Positions 54,879 through 63,796 of a DNA stretch of 64,000 nt are shown in pieces. Below the pieces are notes generated by a model. The model saw nothing but the letters and a program-made list of their open reading frames with translations. It did not search any database and was not told the origin of the DNA. A program made the position numbers and the translations under genes. Origin of the DNA: Euhalothece natronophila Z-M001 (GTDB lineage: Bacteria > Cyanobacteriota > Cyanobacteriia > Cyanobacteriales > Rubidibacteraceae); the NCBI RefSeq assembly GCF_007904085.1, contig NZ_CP042326.1:1860001-1924000 (forward strand), read 5' to 3'. Within the stretch, counting starts at the first letter, position 1. The number at the start of each line of letters is the position of its first letter.

Positions 54879-55523
54879 ATGCTATTACAGCCACAACAAC
54901 GAGAAAAGCTAGATCCGAGTCAAGATGACAACTTTTATGCAGTTCCCCGTTTCGTTACTCATGTTGATGAGTCATTTATTGATCAGCTAACGAACCTGTA
55001 TCGAGAGAGACTTAAACCTAATACTCGCATTTTAGACATGATGAGTAGTTGGGTTTCTCATCTTCCTGATGATCTGAAATTTTCTCATGTGGAAGGGCAT
55101 GGAATGAATGAAGAAGAATTAGCCCATAATCCGCGCTTAGATCATTATATTATCCAAAACCTAAATGAAAATACCAAACTCCCCTTTCGTGATCAAGAAT
55201 TTGATGCAGTCTTAAATGCGGTTTCTATTCAATATTTACAGTATCCGGAAACTGTCTTTGCAGAAATTTATCGCATCCTAAAACCAGGCGGAATTGTGAT
55301 TATTAGCTTTTCTAATCGGATGTTTTATCAAAAAGCGATTTCTGCCTGGCGAGAGGCAAGTGATGCTATGCGTATAGAATTAGTAAAACGCTATTTTCGG
55401 TCTGTTAATGGCTTTAGTGAACCCGAAGTAATTCAAAAACAGCCCTCTACCCCTGCAATTATGCAAATGTTAGGGATGGGTGGTAGTGATCCTTTTTATG
55501 CAGTGCTAGCTTTCCGTAGTTAG
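54879..55523 (+). CDS. Class I SAM-dependent methyltransferase
   Basis: A 214-residue methyltransferase of the UbiE/type 11 kind. Motif I is altered (ILDMMSSWVSHLP where ILDxGxGxG is usual). Later motifs are kept: LPFRDQEFDAVLNAVSIQYLQYP and IYRILKPGGIVIISFSNRMFY. The target is unknown. ATG 54879 (MLLQPQQREK) or a GTG 3 codons upstream could be the start. It is divergent from hflX. The unusual motif I may mean a changed cofactor site. Confidence 0.8.
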   Translation: MLLQPQQREKLDPSQDDNFYAVPRFVTHVDESFIDQLTNLYRERLKPNTRILDMMSSWVSHLPDDLKFSHVEGHGMNEEELAHNPRLDHYIIQNLNENTKLPFRDQEFDAVLNAVSIQYLQYPETVFAEIYRILKPGGIVIISFSNRMFYQKAISAWREASDAMRIELVKRYFRSVNGFSEPEVIQKQPSTPAIMQMLGMGGSDPFYAVLAFRS

Positions 55524-55591
55524 GTTTTTATTTCATTTAAGAAATATGAGTAACTTCTAGCCAGTATTTAACCTTAAATCTGTTAGCTTTA

Positions 55592-55957
55592 CTATTGCAA
55601 AGTTAAAGGCTCGGAAAGACTATAGATAAAGTTAGCAAATAGATTTTCTGGATTTGCTCCCGTTATTAATAGAATAAACCTTAGCCCTAATAATGTCTCC
55701 AAAGCAACTACTAAGTAAGCAATTGTTTGAGTTGATTTTCGGATCAGAGTTAACCTTTGGGCTTTTGCTAATTCTCTTTCTTCCTCTCTTAAGCGTTGGG
55801 CTTCTGCTTGTCGTTGTTGCACTTTTTTAGCATCAGCTTGATAGGATCCGTAGGCATACTGGGTTTCCATCTCATCTTTATACTGACTTTCATCATTGTC
55901 ATGGGGACGATTATAGTCTTCTCCTCCTCTATACTTAGGGTCATTATATTCAGGCAT
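55592..55957 (-). CDS. YggT-like membrane protein, probably C-terminally truncated
   Basis: A 121-residue protein with a charged N-terminal half (PEYNDPKYRGGEDYNRPHD, then a coiled-coil QRQAEAQRLREEERELAKAQ) and one YGGT-type membrane unit, AYLVVALETLLGLRFILLITGANPENLFANFIYSLSEP. In YggT/YlmG proteins a PLVAPF loop and a second span normally follow. Here it stops at PLTLQ. YggT proteins act in membrane organisation and nucleoid or septum placement. Confidence 0.65.
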   Translation of the reverse strand: MPEYNDPKYRGGEDYNRPHDNDESQYKDEMETQYAYGSYQADAKKVQQRQAEAQRLREEERELAKAQRLTLIRKSTQTIAYLVVALETLLGLRFILLITGANPENLFANFIYSLSEPLTLQ

Positions 55958-55994
55958 AATAATTGCTTTTATATTTAATAACGATAGATATTAT

Positions 55995-56522
55995 TCATCT
56001 TAAAACAAATCTCAAGGGTTTATCGCGCCATTGCCCAGCATATTTACTCAATCCAATTCGGGGAGTAACGACAATATCTGAGTTTTTAACTGTAACGCCA
56101 CTATCAAGAAACCAAATATTATTTTCTGGTTCAGGAATTTTGCCATTGAGGCTTTTCTCAATTTGTAAGAATTTTGTTAATTTTCCCGGCCCATTAATTT
56201 TTCCTGCACCACGAATTAAAACTGCTGCTGGAATTTCAGGTTGATCACAAACTACATTTAACATTAAATGAACGCCATAGCAGAGATAAATATAAAAATA
56301 TCCTCCTAAAGCAAACATAATTTCATTACTAGGCGTGCGCCTTTTTGCCCCATGATTGGCTAAATCTTTAACGCCATCATAGGCTTCTACTTCCTGAATA
56401 AATAGGGTAGTCGTTGTTCCATCAGCATATTGTCTAACTAACTGTTTTCCTAATAATTTTGGGGCAACAATACTAGCAGAGCGTTGAAAAAATGTTGAAG
56501 GAAGAATGGAAGAAGAGGTCAT
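55995..56522 (-). CDS. DNA-3-methyladenine glycosylase (AAG/MPG family)
   Basis: A 175-residue base-excision repair enzyme. Signature parts: FFQRSASIVAPKLLGKQLVR, IQEVEAYDGVKDLANHGAKRRTPSNEIMF (catalytic Glu in the EVEAY motif), GGYFYIYLCYGVHLMLNVV and the C-terminal VTPRIGLSKYAGQWRDKPLRF. It removes alkylated bases such as 3-methyladenine. Its ATG overlaps the stop of the cytosine methylase gene by one base (TAATG), so the two are cotranslated. Confidence 0.92.
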   Translation of the reverse strand: MTSSSILPSTFFQRSASIVAPKLLGKQLVRQYADGTTTTLFIQEVEAYDGVKDLANHGAKRRTPSNEIMFALGGYFYIYLCYGVHLMLNVVCDQPEIPAAVLIRGAGKINGPGKLTKFLQIEKSLNGKIPEPENNIWFLDSGVTVKNSDIVVTPRIGLSKYAGQWRDKPLRFVLR

Positions 56523-57541
56523 TAGCTATACTTTAGGACTTTTGTTAAAGAGTAATAAATTTGTTGCGCGATCGCGCTAATAACTGGAACTGCTACAGAA
56601 TTTCCTAATTGACGATACATTTGAGTCCGCGAAATGGGAAAAATAAACGAATCAGGAAACCCCATAATTGCTTTACATTCTCGTTCTGTCAATAATCGGA
56701 TTCCTGTCTCACCATCGCGAACAAATGTTCCTGTTAAACGCTGAATTTTATGATAAGTTGAAACTAACGTTTTTACCTTTACCTTAGAATTTTTATCGAC
56801 AATTTGCGGCTTCCCATCATCTTTTTTAAACAAATAAGTCTTTTGCAAATGTTCCGATATCGAATATCCCGAAATCCCTTCCTCTAAAAAATTATTAATA
56901 AATACTTCATTTGGTTCACCCTTAGGAAAATCAAACTCAATTCGTTTTTTTAGATAATCTCGCTTAAACCCAACCAGATAAATTCGTTCTCGTCGCTGAG
57001 GTAAATTAAAATCACCTGCATCTAAAATCTGATAACGGACATCATAATTTAACTCATCTAGTGTTTTCAGAATAATAGAGAATGTTTTACCGTTTTGATG
57101 TGTCACTAACCCCGGAACATTTTCTAATAAAAACGAGATCGGCTGTTTTGCTTCTAAAATTTTAGCAATAGCATAAAATAACGTGCCTTGAGTTTCATGT
57201 AAAAATCCTTGTCGCCTACCGATGCTACTAAATGGCTGACAGGGAAAACCAGCTAAAAGTAGATCATGATCTGGAATATCTTGAGGAGAAATAGCATTAA
57301 TATCGCCTTGGGGAACTTCCTTAAAATTGGCATAATATGTTTTTTGGGCGTGACTATCCCATTCCGAAGAAAAAACACATTTGCTATGAGGAGAAGAAAA
57401 TCCCAGTCTCATTCCCCCAATTCCTGCAAATAAATCAATAAATCGAAACTTATTGCGAATGATGTAAGGGGGTTTAGGAGAAGAATAAATGGGGTTAATC
57501 GTTTCTAGTAGTTCAGGAATATTTGCAGTAGAGTTAGCCAT
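56522..57541 (-). CDS. DNA C5-cytosine methyltransferase
   Basis: A 339-residue C5 methyltransferase. Motif I FIDLFAGIGGMRLGF, motif IV LAGFPCQPFSSIGRRQGF with the catalytic Cys, motif VI FLLENVPGLV, motif VIII QRRERIYLVG and motif X RQLGNSVAVPVISAIAQQI are all intact. The target-recognition region lies about 215-290; the target site is not readable. ATG 57541 (MANSTANIPE) is chosen; a TTG 14 codons upstream is also open. No cognate endonuclease gene is near; instead it is fused in translation with a repair glycosylase. Confidence 0.92.
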   Translation of the reverse strand: MANSTANIPELLETINPIYSSPKPPYIIRNKFRFIDLFAGIGGMRLGFSSPHSKCVFSSEWDSHAQKTYYANFKEVPQGDINAISPQDIPDHDLLLAGFPCQPFSSIGRRQGFLHETQGTLFYAIAKILEAKQPISFLLENVPGLVTHQNGKTFSIILKTLDELNYDVRYQILDAGDFNLPQRRERIYLVGFKRDYLKKRIEFDFPKGEPNEVFINNFLEEGISGYSISEHLQKTYLFKKDDGKPQIVDKNSKVKVKTLVSTYHKIQRLTGTFVRDGETGIRLLTERECKAIMGFPDSFIFPISRTQMYRQLGNSVAVPVISAIAQQIYYSLTKVLKYS

Positions 57542-57587
57542 ATTTTGATCCAATTTTTGGAAAGTATTATTACACCTAATCAATTAA

Positions 57588-57628
57588 GTTTGTCCTTTGT
57601 CCTTCGTCCTTTATAAACCAATGACTAA
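57588..57628 (-). repeat. Inverted copy of the composite repeat
   Basis: On the minus strand: TTAGTCATTGGTTTATAAAGG, then ACGAAGGACAAAGGACAAAC. The tandem and CAAAGGACAA modules are present; the CTGCTATA end is not seen. It lies between mreD and the cytosine methylase gene. Confidence 0.65.
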
Positions 57629-57630
57629 TT

Positions 57631-58143
57631 CTACTCTTCTGTTTCTAAGTAATGCCAACAGTAATTTAAAGGATAATAAATCACTGGGGCCCATAAACTA
57701 CTCAATAATGCCGAAACAATAGCAATTTGTTGATGTTGAGTCCAAATAGGAATTAAACGAGAGAAATCAAGAATTGTATATTGAATAGCGGTTAACGTTT
57801 CTGCTAAAACCGCCATTGCAAAAACAATTAACGCAATGGAAATAAAATCTTCTTGAATATACTTATCTTTATCAATGCGCCCCGTTAAAAAGCCAATAAT
57901 GGCTAAACTAAAAACATGAGAAGGGCTTGACAGCACCATTCCATCTTGAATTAATCCTGCCGCTAATCCAGCGATCGCGCCTTGCCAAGGTTGACGTTTA
58001 ATGCCCCAAGCCACGACCCAAATTAATAGCCAATGTGGGCCCAACCCCAATAAAACTGTTCCCGGTAAGCGACTTGGCAACAGTAAAGCACAAAGTAATA
58101 AAGAACCAATTGTGAGAAAACAATTTAGAATATAACGTGGCAC
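57631..58143 (-). CDS. mreD: Rod shape-determining protein MreD
   Basis: A 170-residue, mostly hydrophobic protein with about five spans (LLCALLLPSRLPG, LLIWVVAWGIKR, AIAGLAAGLIQDGMV, IALIVFAMAVLAE). The ILNCFLTIGSLLLCALLLPSRLPG opening and RQPWQGAIAGLAAGLIQDG are typical of cyanobacterial MreD. It belongs to the elongasome with MreB and MreC. Unlike most genomes, no mreBC precedes it here; the neighbour upstream is a vWA protein gene. Confidence 0.88.
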   Translation of the reverse strand: MPRYILNCFLTIGSLLLCALLLPSRLPGTVLLGLGPHWLLIWVVAWGIKRQPWQGAIAGLAAGLIQDGMVLSSPSHVFSLAIIGFLTGRIDKDKYIQEDFISIALIVFAMAVLAETLTAIQYTILDFSRLIPIWTQHQQIAIVSALLSSLWAPVIYYPLNYCWHYLETEE

Positions 58144-58261
58144 AAAAGGAAAGAATAATAACTTTACAGAGGCTATTAGCTACTTATTTAGTTCATTATC
58201 CAGATAATAATTCAATTTTCTCCTGATAACAAACAATAAATAACCAATAACCCATAACGAT

Positions 58262-58885
58262 TTAATCAGTAATCGCTCTTAATAACACTTCCGATAACGA
58301 ACTATTTCCCATATCTTTCATCGTAATCGTATCAACAATATCAAATTTTGCTCCAGCATCAAGTAACTGATCATCTAACGCCTTCAGATACTCCGTTACC
58401 TTCGGATCATCCCCAACTTGAATGAGAGAAATGCCAATTTCATCCTCCCGATCTAAGCGGCGAGACGTTTCAATAATTAGACGAATAACCCCCTTGCGAT
58501 CTTCGGGTTCACCATCAGTAATAATTAAAAAAGTTTCCCCATTGGGCTTGGTTTTTCCTGCTGTTTTCCGTTGAAAATAGTTTTCGATCGCGTCTTCTAA
58601 CACTTCAAATAAATTGGTTTTCCCCATCGGATCATTTTCAGCATAAATTTGAGTAACTTTATCGGAAGTCACTTGATCATAACGCCGAAATCGACTGGAA
58701 AATAAATAAACCGTAATCCCATCAGGATCAAACTCTTCACACTTCTTCGCTAAAGCATAAGTTGATTCTTGGGCAGCTTCCCAGCGAGACTTTCCCCCTT
58801 CTTGATCTTGAGTGGACATACTCTGACTTTTATCGATCAGGAGAGTATAGTCTCGATTTTCAATGAGATCCTTATCCTGTGCCAC
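58262..58885 (-). CDS. von Willebrand factor A domain protein
   Basis: A 207-residue single vWA domain. The MIDAS metal site is visible: YTLLIDKSQSMS (DxSxS), a Thr in MGKTNLFEVL and the Asp of LIITDGEPED. It is cytosolic, with no signal peptide. The extended insert QDQEGGKSRWEAAQES is typical of the tellurite-resistance/vWA subgroup. Function unknown. It is 22 bases downstream of ndhN and in the same direction. Confidence 0.85.
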   Translation of the reverse strand: MAQDKDLIENRDYTLLIDKSQSMSTQDQEGGKSRWEAAQESTYALAKKCEEFDPDGITVYLFSSRFRRYDQVTSDKVTQIYAENDPMGKTNLFEVLEDAIENYFQRKTAGKTKPNGETFLIITDGEPEDRKGVIRLIIETSRRLDREDEIGISLIQVGDDPKVTEYLKALDDQLLDAGAKFDIVDTITMKDMGNSSLSEVLLRAITD

Positions 58886-58907
58886 AACTTTAACCTCCGT
58901 ACTCCGA

Positions 58908-59384
58908 CTAAGCTGCTTCCAATACTGATGATAAAGGAGTCCAACGAAAAGCGTGATCGCCGCCTAACTCCACAACAATTCTCACTCTCGGTTCAATTTC
59001 ATTAAACTTTGCCAAATAAGCTAACTCTTGGTTAGACAAAACAAACCCTTCAATTAACCAAATCACTAGCCCTTTTTTATTCTCAGGTAAAATTGCTAAC
59101 TGGGAATCCACAAGCGGGGGTAAAAAGTAAACATCTCCTACCGCCGCATTTTGACCAATATTTTTCTTTCCTAAGTGAGGATGACGCACCCCATGGATTC
59201 CCTTTAAGTAAGATGCAGGATCCCCTAAGCCTTTTGCCGAGAGATGGTAAGTCACATAACCTTTAGCCCGTAAGCGACGCTGATAGCGCCCCTCAAATCC
59301 CCCTTCTAGTGGGGCATACACAGCAACCGCCCCTGATTGTTCTAAATCCCGAATAAACTTATTTCCAGTGGTTAGTAATGGCAT
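58908..59384 (-). CDS. ndhN: NAD(P)H-quinone oxidoreductase subunit N
   Basis: A 158-residue subunit of photosynthetic complex I (NDH-1), on the cytoplasmic arm. MPLLTTGNKFIRDLEQSGAVAVYAPLEGGFEGRYQRRLRAKGY and GVRHPHLGKKNIGQNAAVGDVYFLPPLVD identify it, as does its standard length. It takes part in cyclic electron flow and respiration. It is divergent from the ribosomal operon. Confidence 0.95.
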   Translation of the reverse strand: MPLLTTGNKFIRDLEQSGAVAVYAPLEGGFEGRYQRRLRAKGYVTYHLSAKGLGDPASYLKGIHGVRHPHLGKKNIGQNAAVGDVYFLPPLVDSQLAILPENKKGLVIWLIEGFVLSNQELAYLAKFNEIEPRVRIVVELGGDHAFRWTPLSSVLEAA

Positions 59385-59463
59385 AATTAACGTTAAGTTT
59401 TACAAATATTCCTCAAACCTTATTGTGGCACAATCTCAGCACGGACAAAAATCAACTTTGATC

Positions 59464-59492
59464 TTGCACAACCCCTAAAAATTTGATATGCT
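59464..59492 (+). promoter_or_regulatory. rplC: Sigma70-type promoter of the ribosomal operon
   Basis: TTGCAC (59464-59469), a 17-base spacer and TATGCT (59487-59492) form a good -35/-10 pair. Transcription would start near 59499, 405 bases before rplC. Confidence 0.7.
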
Positions 59493-59498
59493 TTATGA

Positions 59499-59903
59499 TT
59501 GTGACTCAAAAATTGATTAAGAAATAGTCTGCCGAGTTAACCAACTCTGGCTCAACCTTAACAAACTAAGGAAGCCAGTTCGGGTAAGAAGCAAGTGGCT
59601 ATCTCACCTCAGCAGGCAGTTTTGTCTTGTTGTCTCGTCGGGAAACTGAAGAAGCCCCTTACTGTTTTCTTCAAGTCTTGACGGGAAAAAACAACCAAGA
59701 CAGTTGTATTTCTCAATCACTCTGGTGGCACTTTAGCATAACTCTAACTTGAAAATGAGGAAGAGAGCTAAGTGTCAAGCAAGGGTGTAAGTAAATCAAA
59801 TTCCGAGCTTGAGTAAGGTTAACCAACAACTAACGCTCAAGTCGCTTAAGGCGAATCATGTTTTTGAGGAAACATCATCTGATTTAAGATAAGGGGGTTA
59901 CCT
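59499..59903 (+). ncRNA. Long structured 5' leader of the rplC operon
   Basis: A leader of about 405 nt with several stems. CTGCC (59529-59533) and GGCAG (59615-59619) close a multibranched part. TGTCTTG (59623-59629) pairs with CAAGACA (59696-59702), enclosing TGAAGA (59647-59652) with TCTTCA (59668-59673). No ORF of note. Long structured leaders before ribosomal operons often serve autoregulation by an operon protein such as L4; that role is inference. The end near rplC carries the AAGGGGG ribosome site. Confidence 0.55.
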
Positions 59904-60551
59904 GTGTCTGTTGGTTTAATGGGTCGAAAATTGGGGATGACTCAAATTTTTGACCAAGAACAAGGAACTGCAATTCCTGTAACAGTGATTGAAGTCGGTC
60001 CCTGTACCGTCACTCAAGTTAAGACACCTAACACTGATGGCTATAGTGCCATTCAAGTTGGGTATAGAGAGACAAAAGAGAAAGCATTAACGAAACCAGA
60101 ATTGGGACACTTGAAAAAAGCTGAAGCCCCAAACCTTCGTCACTTAAAAGAATATCGCGTAGATGATACCAGTAACTACCAGTTAGGGCAATCATTAACC
60201 GCCGAAGACATCTTTAGTGAGGGTCAGTTAGTTGATGTTAGGGGAACCAGTATTGGTCGTGGCTTTGCTGGCTACCAAAAGCGCCATAAATTTGCTCGGG
60301 GCCCCAGAACTCACGGCTCTAAAAATTACCGCTCTCCCGGTTCAATTGGGCCAGGAACAACGCCCGGGCGAGTTTATCCCGGAAGTCGCATGGCAGGACG
60401 AATGGGGGGTAAAACCGTTACCATTCGTAAGCTGAAAGTGATGAAAGTAGATAACGAAAAAAATGTGATTCTGGTTAAAGGATCAATCCCTGGGAAATCT
60501 GGCGGTTTACTAAGCATTACAGCTAGTAATTTAGTTGGTGCGACCGCTTAG
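59904..60551 (+). CDS. rplC: 50S ribosomal protein L3
   Basis: A 215-residue L3. It starts [21 protein letters not shown] and has [34 protein letters not shown] with the conserved loop near the peptidyl-transferase centre. The GTG start at 59904 has AAGGGGG upstream. First gene of the operon; rpsJ (S10) is not before it, as often in cyanobacteria. Confidence 0.97.
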   Translation: MSVGLMGRKLGMTQIFDQEQGTAIPVTVIEVGPCTVTQVKTPNTDGYSAIQVGYRETKEKALTKPELGHLKKAEAPNLRHLKEYRVDDTSNYQLGQSLTAEDIFSEGQLVDVRGTSIGRGFAGYQKRHKFARGPRTHGSKNYRSPGSIGPGTTPGRVYPGSRMAGRMGGKTVTIRKLKVMKVDNEKNVILVKGSIPGKSGGLLSITASNLVGATA

Positions 60552-60591
60552 TAACATCGTTCACACATCTAACAGGTTATGAGAAAAAATT

Positions 60592-61224
60592 ATGGTTAAT
60601 TGTGTCGTTAAAAATTGGCAAGGAGAAGAGGTAGGAGAAGCTACTCTCAACCTAAAAGTTGCCAATCCTGAAAATGCCGAACATATTGTTCATCGGGCAG
60701 TGGTTCGCCAAACTACCAATGCCCGTCAAGGCAGTGCTTCTACCAAAACTCGTGCGGAAGTGCGAGGCGGTGGTCGTAAACCCTGGCGACAAAAAGGAAC
60801 AGGGCGCGCTCGTGCTGGATCGAGTCGTTCTCCTTTATGGCGAGGCGGTGGTGTCATTTTTGGCCCCAAACCTCGCAATTTTAGTCTCAAAATGAATCGT
60901 AAAGAACGGCGTTTGGCCCTGAGAACTGCTCTGGCAAGCCGTGGAGAAGATTTACTGGCAGTGGAGTCATTTGCCTCTCAACTGGAACAACCCAAAACCA
61001 AAGAATTAGCACAAGCCATGGAGCGTTGGGGAATTACGCCCGGGGTAAAAGTGCTGATGATCTTGGAGGAAGTACCAGAAACGGTTTATCTCTCCGCCCG
61101 TAATTTACCCAATGTTAAATTAATGCGAGCCAATAGCTTAAATGTTTATGACATTTTAGCCGCAGACAAAATTATTACCACCCCCAACGCAATGGAAACC
61201 ATCCAGGAGGTGTATGGTGACTGA
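60592..61224 (+). CDS. rplD: 50S ribosomal protein L4
   Basis: A 210-residue L4, with the loop [36 protein letters not shown] that reaches into the exit tunnel. In several bacteria L4 also represses its own operon. Its stop overlaps the start of rplW by 11 bases, with AGGAGG inside the rplD 3' end. Confidence 0.97.
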   Translation: MVNCVVKNWQGEEVGEATLNLKVANPENAEHIVHRAVVRQTTNARQGSASTKTRAEVRGGGRKPWRQKGTGRARAGSSRSPLWRGGGVIFGPKPRNFSLKMNRKERRLALRTALASRGEDLLAVESFASQLEQPKTKELAQAMERWGITPGVKVLMILEEVPETVYLSARNLPNVKLMRANSLNVYDILAADKIITTPNAMETIQEVYGD

Positions 61225-61519
61225 ACAAAAAGAGCGCGATTTAATTGATTTAATCCGCAAACCAATTATTACTGAAAAGGCAACGATTCTCTTAGAAGAG
61301 AATAAGTATGTCTTTGATGTGGAGAAAAAGGCCACGAAACCTGACATTAAAAAGGCAATCGAAACCTTATTTGATGTCAAGGTAACTAAGGTTAATGTAC
61401 AGAATCTTCCTCGGAAAAAACGACGGATGGGCAGATATATGGGGACAAAACCTCAATATAAACGTGCCATCGTTACCTTAGCTGAGGAAGACAGCATTAC
61501 CCTCTTCCCTGAAGTTTAA
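61214..61519 (+). CDS. rplW: 50S ribosomal protein L23
   Basis: A 101-residue L23, at the tunnel exit where chaperones and SRP dock. Recognised by [24 protein letters not shown] and the YKRAIVTL C-terminal part. AGGAGG (61205-61210) is 3 bases before the ATG and 6 before the next codon, a GTG at 61217; both starts are possible. Confidence 0.96.
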   Translation: MVTEQKERDLIDLIRKPIITEKATILLEENKYVFDVEKKATKPDIKKAIETLFDVKVTKVNVQNLPRKKRRMGRYMGTKPQYKRAIVTLAEEDSITLFPEV

Positions 61520-61545
61520 TCGAGCTATCGCCAATATTATTTAAT

Positions 61546-62376
61546 ATGAGTATTCGCTCCTATCGACCCTATACCCCAGGGACTAGACAAGCAACAGTGT
61601 CAGACTTTGCCGAAATTACTCGGTCTGAACCTGAAAAGTCCCTAACCAAATATAAACATCGTCAGAAAGGACGCAATAATCGGGGTGTCATTACCAGCCG
61701 TCGTCGTGGCGGTGGTCATAAACGTCGTTATCGCCAAATTGACTTTCGGCGGAATAAGCATAATATTCCTGCAAAAGTTGCCGCGATCGAATATGACCCC
61801 AATCGTAATGCCCGAATTGCCCTTCTACATTATCAAGACGGCGAAAAACGTTACATTCTCTGGCCAGCAGGACTAAATGTGGGGGATCACATTATTTCTG
61901 GGGAAAATGCTCCCTTTGAAATTGGCAATGCCCTTCCAGTTGGAAAAATTCCTTTAGGCACAGAAGTTCACAACATTGAACTGGTGGCAGGGAAAGGCGG
62001 TCAAATTGTTCGCGCTGCTGGAACCGCGGCTCAAGTCGTTGCCAAAGAAAAAGGCTATGTCAGTCTCAAGCTGCCCTCTCGGGAAGTGCGGATGGTGCGA
62101 GAAGAATGTTTAGCCACCATTGGTCGTGTCGGTAACTCCGAACATCGTAACTTAACCCTTGGGAAAGCTGGCCGATCGCGCCATTTAGGACGCAGACCGA
62201 AAGTCCGAGGCAGTGTCATGAACCCCGTGGATCACCCCCATGGCGGTGGAGAAGGTCGCGCCCCCATTGGTCGTCCGAGTCCTTTAACTCCTTGGGGTAA
62301 ACCCACCTTAGGGGCAAAAACTCGCAAGAAGAAGAAAACGAGCAATAAACTAATTGTGCGTCGTCGTTCTAAATAA
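61546..62376 (+). CDS. rplB: 50S ribosomal protein L2
   Basis: A 276-residue L2, essential for subunit joining and the peptidyl-transferase centre. Matches: [40 protein letters not shown] and [20 protein letters not shown] with the conserved His. Confidence 0.97.
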   Translation: MSIRSYRPYTPGTRQATVSDFAEITRSEPEKSLTKYKHRQKGRNNRGVITSRRRGGGHKRRYRQIDFRRNKHNIPAKVAAIEYDPNRNARIALLHYQDGEKRYILWPAGLNVGDHIISGENAPFEIGNALPVGKIPLGTEVHNIELVAGKGGQIVRAAGTAAQVVAKEKGYVSLKLPSREVRMVREECLATIGRVGNSEHRNLTLGKAGRSRHLGRRPKVRGSVMNPVDHPHGGGEGRAPIGRPSPLTPWGKPTLGAKTRKKKKTSNKLIVRRRSK

Positions 62377-62406
62377 TCTATTGCCAAATTAAAGGAGGGA
62401 AAAACT

Positions 62407-62685
62407 ATGGGTCGCTCACTGAAAAAAGGCCCCTATGTTGACGATAAGCTGCTCAAAAAAATTGAGAAGCTAAACGCCACTGACAAAAAAGAGGTCATTA
62501 AAACTTGGAAACGGGCTTCCACCATCATTCCGCAAATGGTGGGACATACCATCGCCGTTTATAACGGTCGCCAGCACGTTCCCGTTTTCGTTAGTGACCA
62601 AATGGTCGGACATAAACTAGGGGAATTTGCCCCCACGCGCACCTTTAAGGGACACGCCAAAGGTGATAAAAAAGCGCGGAGATAA
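62407..62685 (+). CDS. rpsS: 30S ribosomal protein S19
   Basis: A 92-residue S19. It opens [20 protein letters not shown] and contains [20 protein letters not shown] and [23 protein letters not shown] precedes the start. It binds 16S rRNA in the head with S13. Confidence 0.97.
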   Translation: MGRSLKKGPYVDDKLLKKIEKLNATDKKEVIKTWKRASTIIPQMVGHTIAVYNGRQHVPVFVSDQMVGHKLGEFAPTRTFKGHAKGDKKARR

Positions 62686-62710
62686 ATAAGGATTTCGAGA
62701 GGAAATAATT

Positions 62711-63070
62711 ATGGCTGTTGATACAACCACAGAAACCAAAGCGATCGCGCGTTACATCCGAATGTCTCCCCATAAAGTGCGACGGGTACTCGATCAAATT
62801 CGCGGTCGGTCTTACCGAGAAGCATTAATCATCCTTGAATTTATGCCCTATCGCGCCTGTGACCCCGTTTTAAAGGTGTTGCGTTCTGCGGCTGCCAATG
62901 CCGAACATAACGAAGGGCTCGATCGCGCAAACCTTGTCATTAGCCAAGCCTATGCGGATCAAGGGCCAGCATTAAGACGATTTCGTCCCCGCGCCCAAGG
63001 TCGAGCGTATCAAATTCGCAAACCCACCTGTCACATCACCATCGCCGTCGCCACTACTGTAGAAAACTAA
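62711..63070 (+). CDS. rplV: 50S ribosomal protein L22
   Basis: A 119-residue L22: [25 protein letters not shown] at the start and [22 protein letters not shown] near the end, the beta-hairpin lining the tunnel. A HIP1 site (GCGATCGC) lies within its 5' codons. Confidence 0.97.
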   Translation: MAVDTTTETKAIARYIRMSPHKVRRVLDQIRGRSYREALIILEFMPYRACDPVLKVLRSAAANAEHNEGLDRANLVISQAYADQGPALRRFRPRAQGRAYQIRKPTCHITIAVATTVEN

Positions 63071-63076
63071 AACACT

Positions 63077-63796
63077 ATGGGACAAAAAATTCATCCAACT
63101 GGGTTTCGACTGGGAATTACCAAAGAGCATCTTTCCTGCTGGTATGCCGACTCCAAGCGTTACCCTGAACTCTTACAAGAAGACTACAAAATCCGTAACT
63201 ACATCGACAAAACCCTGAATAACGCTGGCATCTCTGCCACTCGCATTGAGCGTAAAGCCGATCAAATCAGCTTACAAATTCACACTGCCCGTCCGGGGGT
63301 CGTGGTCGGTCGTGGCGGTAGTGGCATTGAATCCCTCCGTGTGGGGTTACAACAACTCCTCGGGGGCAATCGCCAAATTAGCATCAACGTTAACGAAGTT
63401 GATCGCGTCGATGCTGATGCCGTCTTAATTGGTGAATACATCGCCCAGCAACTAGAACGACGAGTCTCCTTCCGTCGCGTAGTGCGCCAAGCGGTTCAAA
63501 GAGCGCAACGAGCCGAAGTGAAAGGGATCAAAATCCAAATTAGCGGTCGGCTCAACGGGGCAGAAATTGCTCGTACTGAATGGACTCGGGAAGGACGAGT
63601 TCCCCTGCATACCCTACGTGCCGACATTGACTATGCCTATCGCATGGCAGACACTGCCTATGGCATCTTAGGGGTCAAAGTTTGGATCTTCAAAGGTGAA
63701 ATTCTCCCCGAAGATCAAGAACAAGCCCCTGCTGAGACAGCCCCCCGTCGGTCTTCTCGTCGCCAGAAATTTGAAGACCGTTCTGGCGAAAATTAG
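63077..63796 (+). CDS. rpsC: 30S ribosomal protein S3
   Basis: A 239-residue S3: [20 protein letters not shown]-domain core [20 protein letters not shown] and C-terminal [23 protein letters not shown]. It forms the mRNA entry helicase site. The start is 6 bases after rplV. Its TAG stop is itself the beginning of a dispersed repeat copy. Confidence 0.97.
   Translation: MGQKIHPTGFRLGITKEHLSCWYADSKRYPELLQEDYKIRNYIDKTLNNAGISATRIERKADQISLQIHTARPGVVVGRGGSGIESLRVGLQQLLGGNRQISINVNEVDRVDADAVLIGEYIAQQLERRVSFRRVVRQAVQRAQRAEVKGIKIQISGRLNGAEIARTEWTREGRVPLHTLRADIDYAYRMADTAYGILGVKVWIFKGEILPEDQEQAPAETAPRRSSRRQKFEDRSGEN

Noticed and set aside
58218-58258. Another copy of the composite repeat before mreD
   Set aside because: AACAAACAATAAATAACCAATAAC is related in composition, but lacks clear modules; too weak to call.
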